From the NCBI GenBank assembly GCA_023512835.1, contig CM042092.1:42798258-42862257 (forward strand): DNA of 64,000 nt, written 5' to 3'. Made by a program: the position numbers and the translations under genes. The notes beneath the pieces are model-generated. The model saw only the letters and a list, made by a program, of their open reading frames with translations, was not told where the DNA came from and ran no database searches. This document shows, piece after piece, positions 36,308 to 47,972 of this stretch; positions within the stretch are counted from its first letter, which is position 1, and each line of letters opens with the position of its first letter. The stretch comes from Taxillus chinensis (taxonomy: Eukaryota > Streptophyta > Magnoliopsida > Santalales > Loranthaceae).

Positions 36308-36715
36308 TCCATTAGCTTGTGGGTGGTAAGCTAAAGACTTCCTATGAGTTACCCCATATTTGTTCAACAACTTGTCAAACAATTTATTGCCGAAGTGACT
36401 ACCCTCATTACTAATTATAGCCCTTGGTGTCCCAAATCGGCTAAAGATGTTTCTGGTAAGGAAGTGAGTCACTACTCTAGCATCATTCACTCTGGTTGCT
36501 ATAGCTTCTACCCACTTTGACACATAATCCACAGCCAATAGGATATATGAATACCCTTCAGAATTGGGGAATGGCCCCATAAAATCAATGCCCCATATAT
36601 CAAAAATTTCAACGGGAAGAATTCCAGTTAATGGCATCTCATTCTTCCTAGACAGACCACCTACCCTTTGACATCTATCACAGGTTTTGATGTAGACATA
36701 GGTGTCTTTCACCAT
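36308..36715 (-). pseudogene. Element A integrase, proximal part
   Basis: Reads [36 protein letters not shown], then IISNEGSHF and AYHPQANG, and stops at the edge of element B. The second catalytic Asp of the DDE triad is Asn (about 36408-36412). The zinc-binding domain upstream is cut off by a CAG to TAG stop at about 36739. The distal part is at 20618-21220. Confidence 0.88.
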
Positions 36716-39068
36716 GTGAGGCCAATAGAAGCCACACTACATGATCTTAGCCACAGTTCTCTGCACCCCAAAGTGGCCCCCATAATGTGATGAATGATAA
36801 TGGTATATTATGTCATCTATCTCTTCTTCAAGGACACACCTTCTAATTATTTGGTCTGGACACCTCCTGTAGAGAATAGGGTCTTCCCAAATGTATTTCT
36901 TAGCATCCACTACCACGCTGATGGTAGTCCAATTGCTTGGGTATAAACCCAGTGGCTAAATAGTTTGCTATATCCGTAAACCAAGGAAGCTGGTGCACCT
37001 CAAACAACTTCTCATCAGGAAAATCATCTACAATGGGTAGAGACTTCGGTGCATTCTCCACACGGGAGAGGTGGTCAGCCACAGAATTTAAGGCTCCCTT
37101 TGTGTCTTTAATTTCAAGATCAAATTCCTATAAAAGGAGTACCCACCTAATCAAGCGTGGCTTAGCTTCCTTTTTAGAAAATAGATATTTCAAAGCTGCA
37201 TGACCAGTATAAACAATTACTTTAGACCCAAAAAGGTAAGGTCTAAACTTGTTGCAGCCATAAACCACGACTAGCAATTCTTTTTCAGTGGTGGTGTAGT
37301 TCTGTTGAGCATCATCTAAGGTCTTACTAGCATAGTAAATGACCCTAAACACCTTATCACGTCTTTGCCCTAAGACTACTCCCATAGCATAATCACTTGT
37401 GTCACACATTAGCTCAAAAGGCTGAGCCCAGTCTGGTGTGACTATAACTGGTGCAGTGACTAACTTACCCTTGAGGATGTTGAAAGCTTCTAAGCAATCT
37501 GCATTGAACTCAAAGCTTGTGTCCTTCTCTAATAGCCTACTCATGGGTTTTGTAATTTTAGAGAAGTCCTTAATGAATCTCCTATAAAAGCCAGCATGGC
37601 CAAGGAAACTTCTCACCCCTTTTTCATTTGTTAGAGGTGACAAAGTCTCAATAGTGGAGATTTTTGCCTTGTCCACCTCCAAACCTTGTGAAGACACCTT
37701 GTGCCCTAGAACTATCCCTTCAGTTACCATAAAATGGCATTTTTCCCAATTTAGGACTAGTTCCTTCTCCTCACATCTTTCTAAGACCACATCTAAATTT
37801 TTCAAACACTGTTGGTAGGAGGAACCAAACACCGAAAAGTCATCCATGAAAACCTCCATGATCTCCTCCACCAGGCCCTGGAAAATGGCCATCATGCACC
37901 TTTGAAAGGTGGCAGGTGCATTGCATAGCCCAAATGGCATCCTCCTAAAAGCAAAGGTGCCAAAGGGGCACGTGAAAGTGGTCTTTTCTTGGTCTTCGGG
38001 TTTAACCATGATCTGATTATTCCCGGAGTATCCATCTAAAAAGCAGTAGTGACTATAGCCAGCTAACCTATCCAACATCTGGTCAATGAAAGGAAGGGGA
38101 AAGTGATCCTTCCTGGTGGCCTTATTCAACTTCCTATAGTCAACACACACTCTCCATCCCGTCGCAGTCCGAGATGGGATCAATTCATTCTTATCATTTT
38201 TAATCGCTGTCATACTCCCTTTCTTTGGCACAACAGGCAACGGGCTCACCCACTCACTATCTGAAATAGCATAAATTATTCCCGCATTTTTCCATTTTAG
38301 AATTTCTTTTCTTACTACTTCTTTCATGGCAGGGTTTAATCTTCTTTGTCTTTCTGCTGTGGGTTTAAAGTCATCATTCGTTAGGATTTTGTGCATACAA
38401 ATCCCTGGACTTATACCCCTAATGTCTTCACTGTTCCCTAGGGCCTTTTTGTGTTTCCTAAGGGTTTCTAGCAGTTGAGTGCACTTTACATCATTTAAAT
38501 TAGCAGCAACTATAACTGGAAATTTATTTGTAGAGTCTAGAAATTCATACCTTAGGTGTCCAGGCAGTTCTTTCAGTTCTGGAGCTGGAGGTATGTCCTC
38601 TTCCTTCTCCTCCTTTGCTTGCTCCAAAGAATTTGATGTTTGCTCATCCTCCTCAGCTGTCAAGTCCACTTCTTCATCTTGTTGAGCTTCTATAAGCTGG
38701 AGTACTCCATCATTTGCTATGGTAATTTCTTCTGCCAAAAAGTCTTCCACCAACTCCTCAAAATCTTCAACCCATAGGCAGTCCTCCTCCTCTTGACCTT
38801 GTAAAGCCTTCCCCATATGGAAGACTAAGGTCTCTTCATTAATTCTCAGAGTCAGTTGCCCTTGAGCCACATCTATCAGTGCACACCCTGTTCTGAGAAA
38901 CGGTCTTCCAAGGAGGAGCTGAACTCCTCTATCTTCTTCCATTTCCAAAACTACAAAGTCTACTGGAAAAATGAAGGAGCCCACCTTAACTAATACATCT
39001 TCAATGATTCCTTTAGGTCTTCCAGTGGACCGGTCTGCAAACTGCAATGAGATGGAAGTTGGCTTCAT
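36716..39068 (-). pseudogene. Element A RT and RNase H
   Basis: The frame 37128-39068 carries the end of PR (LQFADRSTGRPKGIIED, LLLGRPFLRTG) fused in frame to RT (VCVDYRKLNKATRK, LDGYSGNNQI, EVFMDDFSVFG) and RNase H up to [22 protein letters not shown] to TAG ends it at about 37128. The tether to integrase ([16 protein letters not shown]) follows in 36900-37082, and a deletion near 36910 shifts the frame. It lacks the two stops seen in B's PR-RT region, so it is informative for the ancestral arrangement. Confidence 0.9.
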
Positions 39069-41099
39069 TCCTGTGAGCCCAAGCTGCTTGTATAGAGAAA
39101 AGGAGATCAGTTGATACTAGCCCCTAAATCACAAAGGGCCTGCTGCTGCGGCGCATTTGCAATCACACAAGGGAGGTTAAAACTGCCCGGATCTTTATGC
39201 TTGATGAGCAAATTCCTTTGGACAACACTACTTACCTCGTTTGTGACAGCTACCGTCTCATGGTCCCCATACCTTCTCTTCTTCTTCACAAAATCTTTAA
39301 TGTATTTTCTATACCTGGGCATCTGCTCCAAAACTTCCACAAATGGGATATTAATTTCAAGCCGCTTGAATAAACTCAGGAAGCGCTCATACTCTTCCTC
39401 AACCCTTTGATTTCTTAACTGCTGAGGAAATGGCATGGTAGGCCTTGTTCTTCAGCTAGTCTGCCTTTAGTCAACTGTTGGTCCTTCTTTTCTTGCACCT
39501 TTTCTTCTTCTTTATCAAATTTTCCTTGGTCATCAGCTTCCAAGGGTCTGCTTTGCTCTTCTGATATGGCCCTCTTCTTAGGCTCTTCAGTTTCCTTCAA
39601 TGCTTTCCCACTCCTTAAAGTGATAGCCTTGCAACTCTCCTTGGGGTTCACTTCAGTGTCACTTGGAAAAGATTTAGCTGAAACTCCTTGATTTGCATTC
39701 TGTGCCATACTTACGAGCAGCTTTTCCATATTCTTCATTGAAGATTCCATGCTGCCTACCCTTTCCTCCAAATCACCCATCTTTCTTTTAGCTGTCTCAT
39801 CCTCATTCAGATATGTTCTTCCTCTTTGTTGTTGAGGCTGAGGCTGTTGCTGCTCAAATCCTGGAGGTGGATGTAAATAATTGTCAGTAGCATACGGATT
39901 TTGCTTCATCCCTGGGGCACATATTTATACTGAACTGATGTATCTCCCCCTCGGTTCTGGTTCTTCTGATATGCCTGAGATTGTTGTTGGTTGTGATTGT
40001 ACCCTTGTCCTTGTTGTTGAGGATAATATTGCTGCTTCTGGTACAAGCCTTCCCCTCCAACATAATTTGCTTCTTCAGCTCCACTCCATCCTTGCTCAAC
40101 TACTGGTGAGGCTTGTTGTGATCCTCCAACTTTAAGAGCCAACACTTCCATGCTTTTCATTAAAACCTGGATCTGGTCTTGCATATCGTTGGAAGAATTG
40201 TCAACTGAAGCTATTTTCTCCTTTGGCCTTGAAGTTCGTTCATTCGACCACTGCCAATCAGCCAAAGATAGTCTCTCTAAGAGTTCAACTGCAGCATCAG
40301 GCTCTAGATTCATTAAACATCCTCCAGCCGCTGCATTCACCTTATCTTATGAGTGAGACTGAAGACCAGTGTAGAAAGATTCAATTTGAATCCATTGGGG
40401 ACTTCTATGGTCAGGGCATCTTCTTATCAAATCTTTAAAGTGCTCCCAAGCCTCATGAAGAGTCTCCATCTCATCTTGCCTGAATCTGCTGATTTCCCCT
40501 CTGAGCTGGATCACCTTGGAAGGAGGAAAGTATTTAGACAAGAATTTAGTCTGCATCTCCTCCCAAGTATTTATTGAACCTGCTGGTAAACTGTTAAACC
40601 GCCCAAGAGCTCTATCCCTTAAGGAGAAAGGGAAAAGCCTTAGCTTTATTGCCTCCTCCGACACATTGTTGATCTTTATGGTGTCACACATCTGGTAGAA
40701 TCTCATCAAATGCTGGTGTGGATCATCCACTGCTGTTCCTCCAAAAGCGTTGTTGCTCACCATATTAATTAATGCCGGCTTCAGCTCAAAACTATTTGCT
40801 TGAACTCTTGTTTGCCTAATCCTAGAATAATGGTTTGACATCATCGGTCTCGCGTAGTCTAAGAAGGTTCTGACCATAAACCTATTACCCTCTTCTTCTG
40901 GATATTGGCCATTGTAATTGGGCCCTCCTTGCGGTGCACCACCATTAGGCCTTAAATCTGCCATCAATTCACCTACTTAATGCTCTAGGCCTTGCAATGC
41001 TTCTTCAGCCTCTCGTGCTGCTTCCCTAGCTGCCCTATGACGAGCTCTGAAAAACCTTTCAGGTTCCCGATTAAATGCTATAAACTCCTCTCTTGGCAT
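39069..41099 (-). pseudogene. Element A gag and protease start
   Basis: Gag homologous to B's, starting at ATG 41099 (MPREEF). It is broken by TAA near 40974 (TCA in B), TAA near 40346 (CAA in B), a one-base loss near 39912, a 13-bp deletion near 39440 and a one-base loss near 39107, just before the protease motif. Recognisable pieces are RLFPFSLRDRALGRFNSLP, the Gln-rich segment, and NLPCVIANAPQQQALCDLGASIN. More lesions than in B agree with A being the older host of B. Confidence 0.9.
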
Positions 41100-41276
41100 G
41101 CACAACTAGGAATTCTCGCAAATACGCTGTAAATGTTCCTGTAACAAAACAAGAACACACCCAGCAACTCCGAACAATTCAAAAATAAATAAAAACTAAA
41201 GAAAAATAAGCACCAAGATCAAAATTCAGATAATTTCATTCAATGTTGATTTTCTAAAGCTAGTCAACCGTTAAAT
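41100..41276 (-). other. 5' leader of element A
   Basis: About 180 bp between the primer site and gag, homologous to 34592-34788 but diverged. No reading frame of note. Confidence 0.6.
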
Positions 41277-41294
41277 TCCCCGGCAACGGCGCCA
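41277..41294 (-). promoter_or_regulatory. Primer-binding site of element A (tRNA-Asp type)
   Basis: The same 18-base site as in B (minus strand TGGCGCCGTTGCCGGGGA), three bases inside the LTR end. Confidence 0.92.
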
Positions 41295-41297
41295 ATT

Positions 41298-42790
41298 TGA
41301 CAGACTGATTTTAGCCTCTTTAAAGAGCTAGCTAATGTCGTTAAATCTCTCTTCAAGATAATAAATTCCCTAAGTTTGCACTAAAAGAATAGCAGCAAGC
41401 AAGGGGTCGAACCCACAAGGATTAGCCTAGTTTTCTAGTTTTTAAATCAAAACACCCAATTACTCTTGTTCTATAAAATGTCTTGGCAAAAAGTTCTCTT
41501 TTTTAAACTAAAGATCTAATTTTTATGTGTTTTTCTAAAATATCAAAGATAGCAGAATTGATTTTAAGGTAAAATCTCAAAGATTAAAGGCATCTAGGAT
41601 CACATGATTTTAAAGGTAAAACCTCCCTACGCTGTTTCTACTAATTTTAAGGTTCTTGGGAATATTTAAATGATAGCATGCTATACATGACCCAAGGTTC
41701 TGCAAATGGTCATTGACAGACCTTCTAAGTGTTATTTGCCTGAATGGTCATCAAAGCAGCAACAAACAAAGCCTAATTATCATACTCATGATAGGATAAT
41801 GGTCACACCAATCACAAATATGTTATGAACCAAAGATCAGCCTCAGACTAAGGCTAAGAAAACCCAGGTATACACCCCAGATATTAAAAGATGAAGAACA
41901 GATTCATAAAACATGCAATCTCAATTAAACAAACCCAATATTCAAATAATCAGTTTAACAACTTAGGGGGCTACATTGCTCCCCTAGATTAAAAGACTAC
42001 TCACGCATGATTACAAGCAAACACAAGCAGAAAAACTCAACATCTTCTTCTAATCACCCACGCAATAGAGCTTCAATCCAAGTTTCCAAAATCACGGCTA
42101 CTCCCTAGGTTTCCTCCAAAAACGTGAAGCCTCCAACGTGTTAGGAAAACCCCCTCCCTTCCAAGGACGTGAAGACCTCCTTTTATAGCTGCTGGATGGG
42201 CCTGAATGCTGTATTATAAAGTGTGCCCTAGCCCATCTGTCACAACTTATCAAAACGATGTAGTTTTGATAAGTGACACTTCCAACATTGAATCTCTCAA
42301 TCTAAGCACAATATGAACAAGGTCCTTTAGGAAAGAATGATCAGTATAACAAAACGACTGAATCGGTGCAAAAATATGGCTGCACGTTAATTCGAATGTC
42401 ATATGCCCAATTGGCGTGCAGCTCCAAATTAGGTGAAATTCTTCCCCAAACTTCCTTACATCATGTAGAAGGCTGGTATGCAGTAATATGCTTGCACGCC
42501 AATTGGTCCAATTGGTGTTCAAGGCCTTTGGCTCTTAAACTTCTGTGGAAGATAGAGGACATCATTCTGAGAAACTTTAGTTCTGCACGCCAATTCATTC
42601 GAGGCCATCTACTTGGTCAAAATTAATTTTCAAAACCTGACAAAATAGCCTAAAAGTGGATGTATATGCAAATAACATCTTCCTAGGGGTTAGAGCAAAT
42701 ATAAATGAAATATGATACAATAAGGCTCTAATCATGCTCTTAAACAACCCTAAATAGGCAATAGAATAACGGCATAAATGCACGTTATCA
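41298..42790 (-). repeat. 5' LTR of element A
   Basis: 1493 bp, ends TGACAGAC and GCACGTTATCA on the plus strand. It aligns with B's LTRs throughout but with many substitutions, so it is a separate, older subfamily. Satellite resumes directly at 42791 with CTATTGTGCAGAAC. There is no matching full LTR at the left side of the nest. Confidence 0.93.
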
Positions 42791-43477
42791 CTATTGTGCA
42801 GAACGTCACATTGGGCGAACTACATCAAACAAGTGTTCTTTTAAGCACTGATGAATGTTCCGTTTTTTTCTTTCAATGATCCATTCGGGAAGTCAACAAT
42901 TAGGCAAATCTCCATCCTTTTGATTTCTAATTGAAATAAATAGTGGGTTCATCAATTTTTATAGAGTTTATGACCATGAGCGTTCCATATTTCTAATAGT
43001 TTACTGAACTAGGCGTAGAAAATACGTCACAATCGTGGAGTACATCCCACTGAGCGAACGACATATAAAAAGTGTCCTTTTGGTCTTTCAAGGATACTAT
43101 TTTTGGTTTTGTTTTGGATTGATCCAGTTGAGGCATCCGAAATTAACTAAATAACCAACCCTAACTTAATGAAACTTCCCTTATGATTTTTAATTGATAC
43201 AACTAGTTAGTTTTTCTATTTTGATAGAGTTTGTGGCCTCCGGTATTCCCTACTTCTAATAGTATATTAGACTCAGCATGGGAAATATATCACCCCCATC
43301 GAGTATGTCCCATTGAGTGAGCCACGTACTACTAGTGTCCTTTTAATCTTGCATTAATATTACATTTTCCTTTGTGATCAATCCACTCGATACTACCCAT
43401 TTGATTTGTATTTGAAACAAATAGTGGGTTGATCCATTTTGAACAAGCTTGTGATGTTGTGTATTCCTTGTCGCTAT
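42791..43477. repeat. Satellite segment between elements A and C
   Basis: Same satellite family. Its diagnostic CACTGATGAATG agrees with block II, whereas block I mostly has CACCGATGAATA or CGCCGATGAATA. It ends inside a fourth-type subunit at TCGCTAT, where element C begins. Confidence 0.92.
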
Positions 43478-44094
43478 GCGGAGGTCGTGGGGACAGCTAA
43501 GATTGTGGAAAGAGGACTGGAGGAGGGTAAACAGGCTCATCAGGAGCGGCTAGCACAGAGTACACGCGATAAGCAGGGAGACTCCAAGAAACCGAGAGTT
43601 GAGCTTGGAGGTAGCAGTTTCCCCAGGGACAAGGGCCAATCACCAATGGCTCCACCAAAGTCCCGTTACTCTGGAGGACCGGGGAACTCAGTTGGAGGTT
43701 TCCCACGTGAGTGTACTTGTTGTGGCCAAACTGGACACATGAAACGTGAGTGTCCCAAGCAGCACCTGCAGTGCCATAGCTATGGGAAGACAGGACACAT
43801 TAGTACGGTATGTTTCAGTAAGGGGAACAACCAGGGAGTTGGTGGATTCGCATCAGGAGGGAGGAGTGAGACCCACTTTCGGGCCCCGACTCCGAGGCCA
43901 GCACGTTCATGGCAAGGTAGTCGGCTGGTTCCACTCATGCAAGGCCACAGGGAGAGAAGCAACCACAAGGCGGTTCAGAGAATCGTCCAAGTGGACATCG
44001 AGCAGGGATCAAAGGACAAACAGGAGAGGCTAGTAGCAAGGCAAACCATGGCAGAGTATTTGCACTTACTTCAGCACCATCCGAGCGGGAGGAG
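43478..44094 (+). pseudogene. Element C gag, C-terminal part with zinc knuckle
   Basis: Open from the satellite junction. The first knuckle CTCCGQTGHMKREC is a complete CCHC motif. A second, CHSYGKTGHISTVC, has Tyr in place of its second Cys. A frameshift near 44085 separates it from the protease frame. The apparent Met upstream of the junction lies in satellite and is not a start. Confidence 0.88.
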
Positions 44095-45317
44095 TTGCCA
44101 TTATCCTCCAAGGAAGGCGAAGCCGGACCTTCGGTGGTTCAAGGTACTGTTTTGATATCTCGCACTATAGTTGCTATCTTGTTTGATACCGGAGCTTCGT
44201 GCTCCTTGATTGCTAAGTCCTTGGTTGAGAGCCTTGGACTTGATTGTGTGAGGGCAGATAAGCCCCTGAGTGTTGAGTCACCTGTGGGAGGTGCATCGAC
44301 AATAAACCGAGTGTGTCGTGAGTGTATGCTTACGATAGGAGATGTTGAGGTCACATTTGATTTGTATGTGATGCCCATGAGGACTTTTGATTTGATTTTA
44401 GGGATGGACTGGTTAATGGCCTTCCAGGCTAAGATTGACTGCTATAGACGGCGGGTGTCATTTATTTCACCCACAGGGTTACTCTGTACCCTAGTGGGGG
44501 AATGGGATGAGAATGCCGGGAGGGCTGGACTGACGAGAGGGCTATGGGGTAGTGTTACCCATAGGCTTGCTACACTTACTTTTGAGGAGGAAGGTAATAC
44601 TAAAAAACAAGTGTGGGCAATTGTTGTTGAAAATTTTCAGGATGTGTTTCCTAGGGAGTTATTGGAGTTGCCTCCACACAGGAGTGTTGAGTTCACAATC
44701 GAGTTATTGCCAGGGGTGGGACCTATCTCACAAGTGGCATACCGGATGGCACTTGCCGAGTTGAGGGAGTTTCAAAAGCCAATAAAGGAGCTGGGAGATA
44801 AAAGTTTCATTCGCCCAAGTACATCACCTTGGGGTGCACCAGTCTTGTTTGCTAAAAAGGCAGACGGTTCACTACGACTCTGCATTGATTATCGAAAGCT
44901 GAACCAAGTGACGGTAAAGAACAAATACCCTTTGCCGAGGATTGATGATCTGTTTGACCAGCTGAGTGGGGCACAATGGTTTTCAAAGATTGATTTGCGT
45001 TCTGGGTATCATCAGGTGAGGGTCAGGAGCGAGGATATTCCTAAGACGCTTTCGGTGTAGATATGGGCACTATGAATGGTTAGTGATGCCTTTCGGGCTC
45101 ACGAACGCACCGGCAGTGTTCATGCACCTGATGAATCAGGTATTTGCCCCGTACCTAGATTCCTTTGTGGTGGTATTTATTGATGACATCCTTGTGTACT
45201 CAAGGACCCGAGAGGAGCATGAGGAGCAAGATTGAGTCTGTATCATCTTGAAAAAGGCCCACAAATGTTTTTGAGATCCGCAGCTTCTTAGGTCTAGCAG
45301 GATATTACAGGTGTTTC
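44095..45317 (+). pseudogene. Element C protease and reverse transcriptase
   Basis: Protease motif [15 protein letters not shown] at about 44178-44220. [42 protein letters not shown], then a one-base loss at about 45045. It resumes with [14 protein letters not shown] and the catalytic [11 protein letters not shown] (about 45170-45205). Just after REEHEEQ there is an internal deletion (about 45235-45265) removing most of the thumb and connection region. Compared with the family roughly 150-200 bp are missing, an estimate from the usual motif spacing. Confidence 0.9.
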
Positions 45318-45887
45318 GTGGAAGGGTTCTCTCGGTTAGCAGCACCGATGACAGCCCTGACACGAAAAGGAGTTAAATTCGAGTGGACGGACAAGTGTCA
45401 GCGAGCTTTTGAGGAATTGAAGACTCGTTTGACTACTGCACTAGTTTTGAGTCTACCACGGGATGGAGTGCCTTACGAGGTGTATTGTGATGCATCCCGC
45501 GTTGGATTGGGGTGTGTTCTGATGCAGGAACACAAATTCATAGCTTATGGCTCACGACAGCTTAAGCCCCATAAGCAGAATTACCCAACGCATGATCTGG
45601 AATTAGCAGCAGTTATCTTTGCCTTGAAGTCATGGCAACATTACCTGCTGGGGGAGAAATTTATGGTATACACTGACCACAAGAGCCTACAGTACATCTT
45701 CACCCAGAGGGATCTAAATTTGAGACAGAGGAGATGGGTGGAGTACTTGCAGATGTTTGACTTTACACTCTCCTACACACCTGGGAAGGGGAATGTAGTT
45801 GCAGATGCACTGAGTCGGAAGGGAAAAGCTGAGGTTTCCATGAGTGAATGGAAAATGATGGAACAATTAGCAGTGCTGCAGGTATAA
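45318..45887 (+). pseudogene. Element C RNase H
   Basis: Open frame with [59 protein letters not shown] and [16 protein letters not shown], covering the D-E-D catalytic positions. It ends at TAA 45885-45887 where related elements continue towards integrase. Confidence 0.92.
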
Positions 45888-47380
45888 CCTGATTTTAGCA
45901 GTGGGGAAGCAGTCCTATGTTCTATTGCTGTACTGCCAGGGTTATACCAGCGTGTCCGTGAGGGACAGTTGGGGGACGTGGACTGTGAAGTGATCCGGGC
46001 CCAGATAGAGGCCGGCGAGCTGTCTGAGGAATAGACGGAAGGAACTGAACATGAGCTGAGATTTCAGGGGCGCTTGATAGTACCGCCCTCCTTACACGAG
46101 GATGTGATGAGGGAGTTTCATCATTCCCGTTTGGCTGTGCATCCAGGAGGGACTAAGATGTATCACGCCGTGCGAACACAGTTCTGGTGGCCAGGACTGA
46201 AGAGGTGTATAGCAGAGTTTGTTTCCAGGTGCCTTACTTGTCAACAAGTAAAGGCAGAGCACCAACGACCTGCTGGTCAGTTATAGCCATTGCCTGTGGC
46301 TGAGTGGAAGTGGGAGCATATTAGCATGGATTTTGTGACAGGACTTCCTACCACTTCTGGGAGGAAGGATATGATTTGGGTCATTGTAGACCGATTGACT
46401 AAATCGGTCCATTTCTTGGCTATTCGGGAGCGAGACTCCATTGGAACATTGAGCCAGCTGTATGTTGATGAGATTGTGCGATTGCATGGAGTGCCTTTTT
46501 GTCTATCGTTTCGGACAGAGATGCACGATTCACTTCTCGGTTTTGGAATGGTTTGCAAGAGGCATTGGGGACGCGGCTTAATTTGAGTACTGCTTTCCAT
46601 CCTGAGACTGATGGTCAGTCAGAGAGGACCATTCAAACGTTGGAAGACCTGTTAAGAGCTTGTGTGCTTGATTTTGGGGGATTATGGGCTTCTCACCTTC
46701 CTTTGGTAGAGTTTGCCTATAATAATAGTTACCAGGCTTCTATTGGGATGGCCCCGTTTGAGGCATTGTATGGCAGACCTTGCCGATCTCCATTATGTTG
46801 GGCAGAAGCTGGAGAGGTAGCTATGTTGGGACCTCAATTGGTCCAAGAGGCCACAGCAAAAGTCCAACTGATTAGGCAGCGCCTTCTTACAGCCCAGAAT
46901 AGACAAAAGTCTTATGCGGATCGCCGATGCAAACCATTGGAGTTTTTGGTTGGAGACCACGTGTTTCTTCGTGTTTCTCCACGGAGAGGGCATAAGCGAT
47001 TTGGAAAGGGATCCAAGTTATCTCCACGATACATTGGACCGTTCGAGATTTTGAGCAGAGTTGGACCCGTTGCTTATAGGTTGGCATTACCTCCCAGTTT
47101 GAGCAGAGTTCATGATGTTTTCCATGTATCCCAGTTGCGGAAATACCATCCGGATCCCACACATGTGCTGGATTGGAGTACCCTAGATATTGGGGAGGAT
47201 ATGACGATTGTTGAGGCACCAATCCGTATTTTGGATAGGCACGTGAAGCAGCTGCGAGGTAAGACTATTCCGTTGGTTAGGGTGTTGTGGAAACACCGCG
47301 GTATGGAGGAAGAGACTTGGGAATGTGAGGCTGAGATGCGTGCTCACTACCCTGACCTGTTCGAGGACGAACAACCTTGA
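45888..47380 (+). pseudogene. Element C integrase with chromodomain-like C-terminus
   Basis: The tether 45888-46073 holds stops. The zinc domain (HHSRLAVHPGGTKMYH to CLTCQQVK) is at 46120-46250. TAG at 46284-46286 replaces CAG. The core carries D of SMDFVTGLP, a frameshift near 46493, D of [11 protein letters not shown] and E of [15 protein letters not shown]. The C-terminus has the GPF motif ([18 protein letters not shown]), [11 protein letters not shown] and the chromodomain-like segment ending LFEDEQP, stop at 47378-47380. In chromoviruses this domain directs integration to heterochromatin, which fits the satellite location. Confidence 0.92.
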
Positions 47381-47543
47381 AGGGGGGAGGAAGGCAAACA
47401 TCAACATAGTCAGGTACTTGTCTAACTGGTTGTTTGATGCGTCTATTCATTTGTGTTAGTCGTCTATTCTTTGGTTGTGGTTGTTGTTTCTTTTGATTCC
47501 GCATTTTCTTTTCGAGGACGAAAAGTCTTTAAGGGGGAGAGGA
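47381..47543 (+). other. Element C 3' untranslated region and polypurine tract
   Basis: About 160 bp without coding potential. AAGGGGGAGAGGA ends at 47543, directly before the LTR's TGTAAGG, as expected for the plus-strand primer. An earlier purine run (AAGGGGGGAGGAAGG) lies just after the integrase stop. Confidence 0.85.
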
Positions 47544-47936
47544 TGTAAGGACCCATATTTGAGGGGTCTTAGAGATAGCCTTGAGTTAGAGACCTTATTT
47601 TAACAAATGAATATCAGCACAATGATGTGCTCGTCAAATGGAGAATTTTGACTGTAGTTGGACTAAATTTGGGATTTGAGGCCCTGAGGGGTATTTTCGG
47701 GATTTCACAAATAATTTTATATTCCCTTTTAAATTACCTGGGTTTGTATTTTGAGCTTTGGGCCTCCCCTCAAGGGAAAAACCCAATATGAGAGAGAGTG
47801 GGCTGTTTTGCCTTTCTTCTTGGGTTTACTTAACCTTTGGGTTGCATTTGGTCTTGGGCTTCTATTAAAAACAAAATAATAATAAGAAAGAAAAAAAAAG
47901 GAGAAACCAAACCCTACTCATTGTTGGCAGCCGACC

Positions 47937-47972
<36 letters not shown>

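Noticed and set aside
43439..43477. Satellite-encoded start of the element C gag frame
   Set aside because: The first dozen codons come from satellite sequence at a truncation junction; fusion of frames is accidental.
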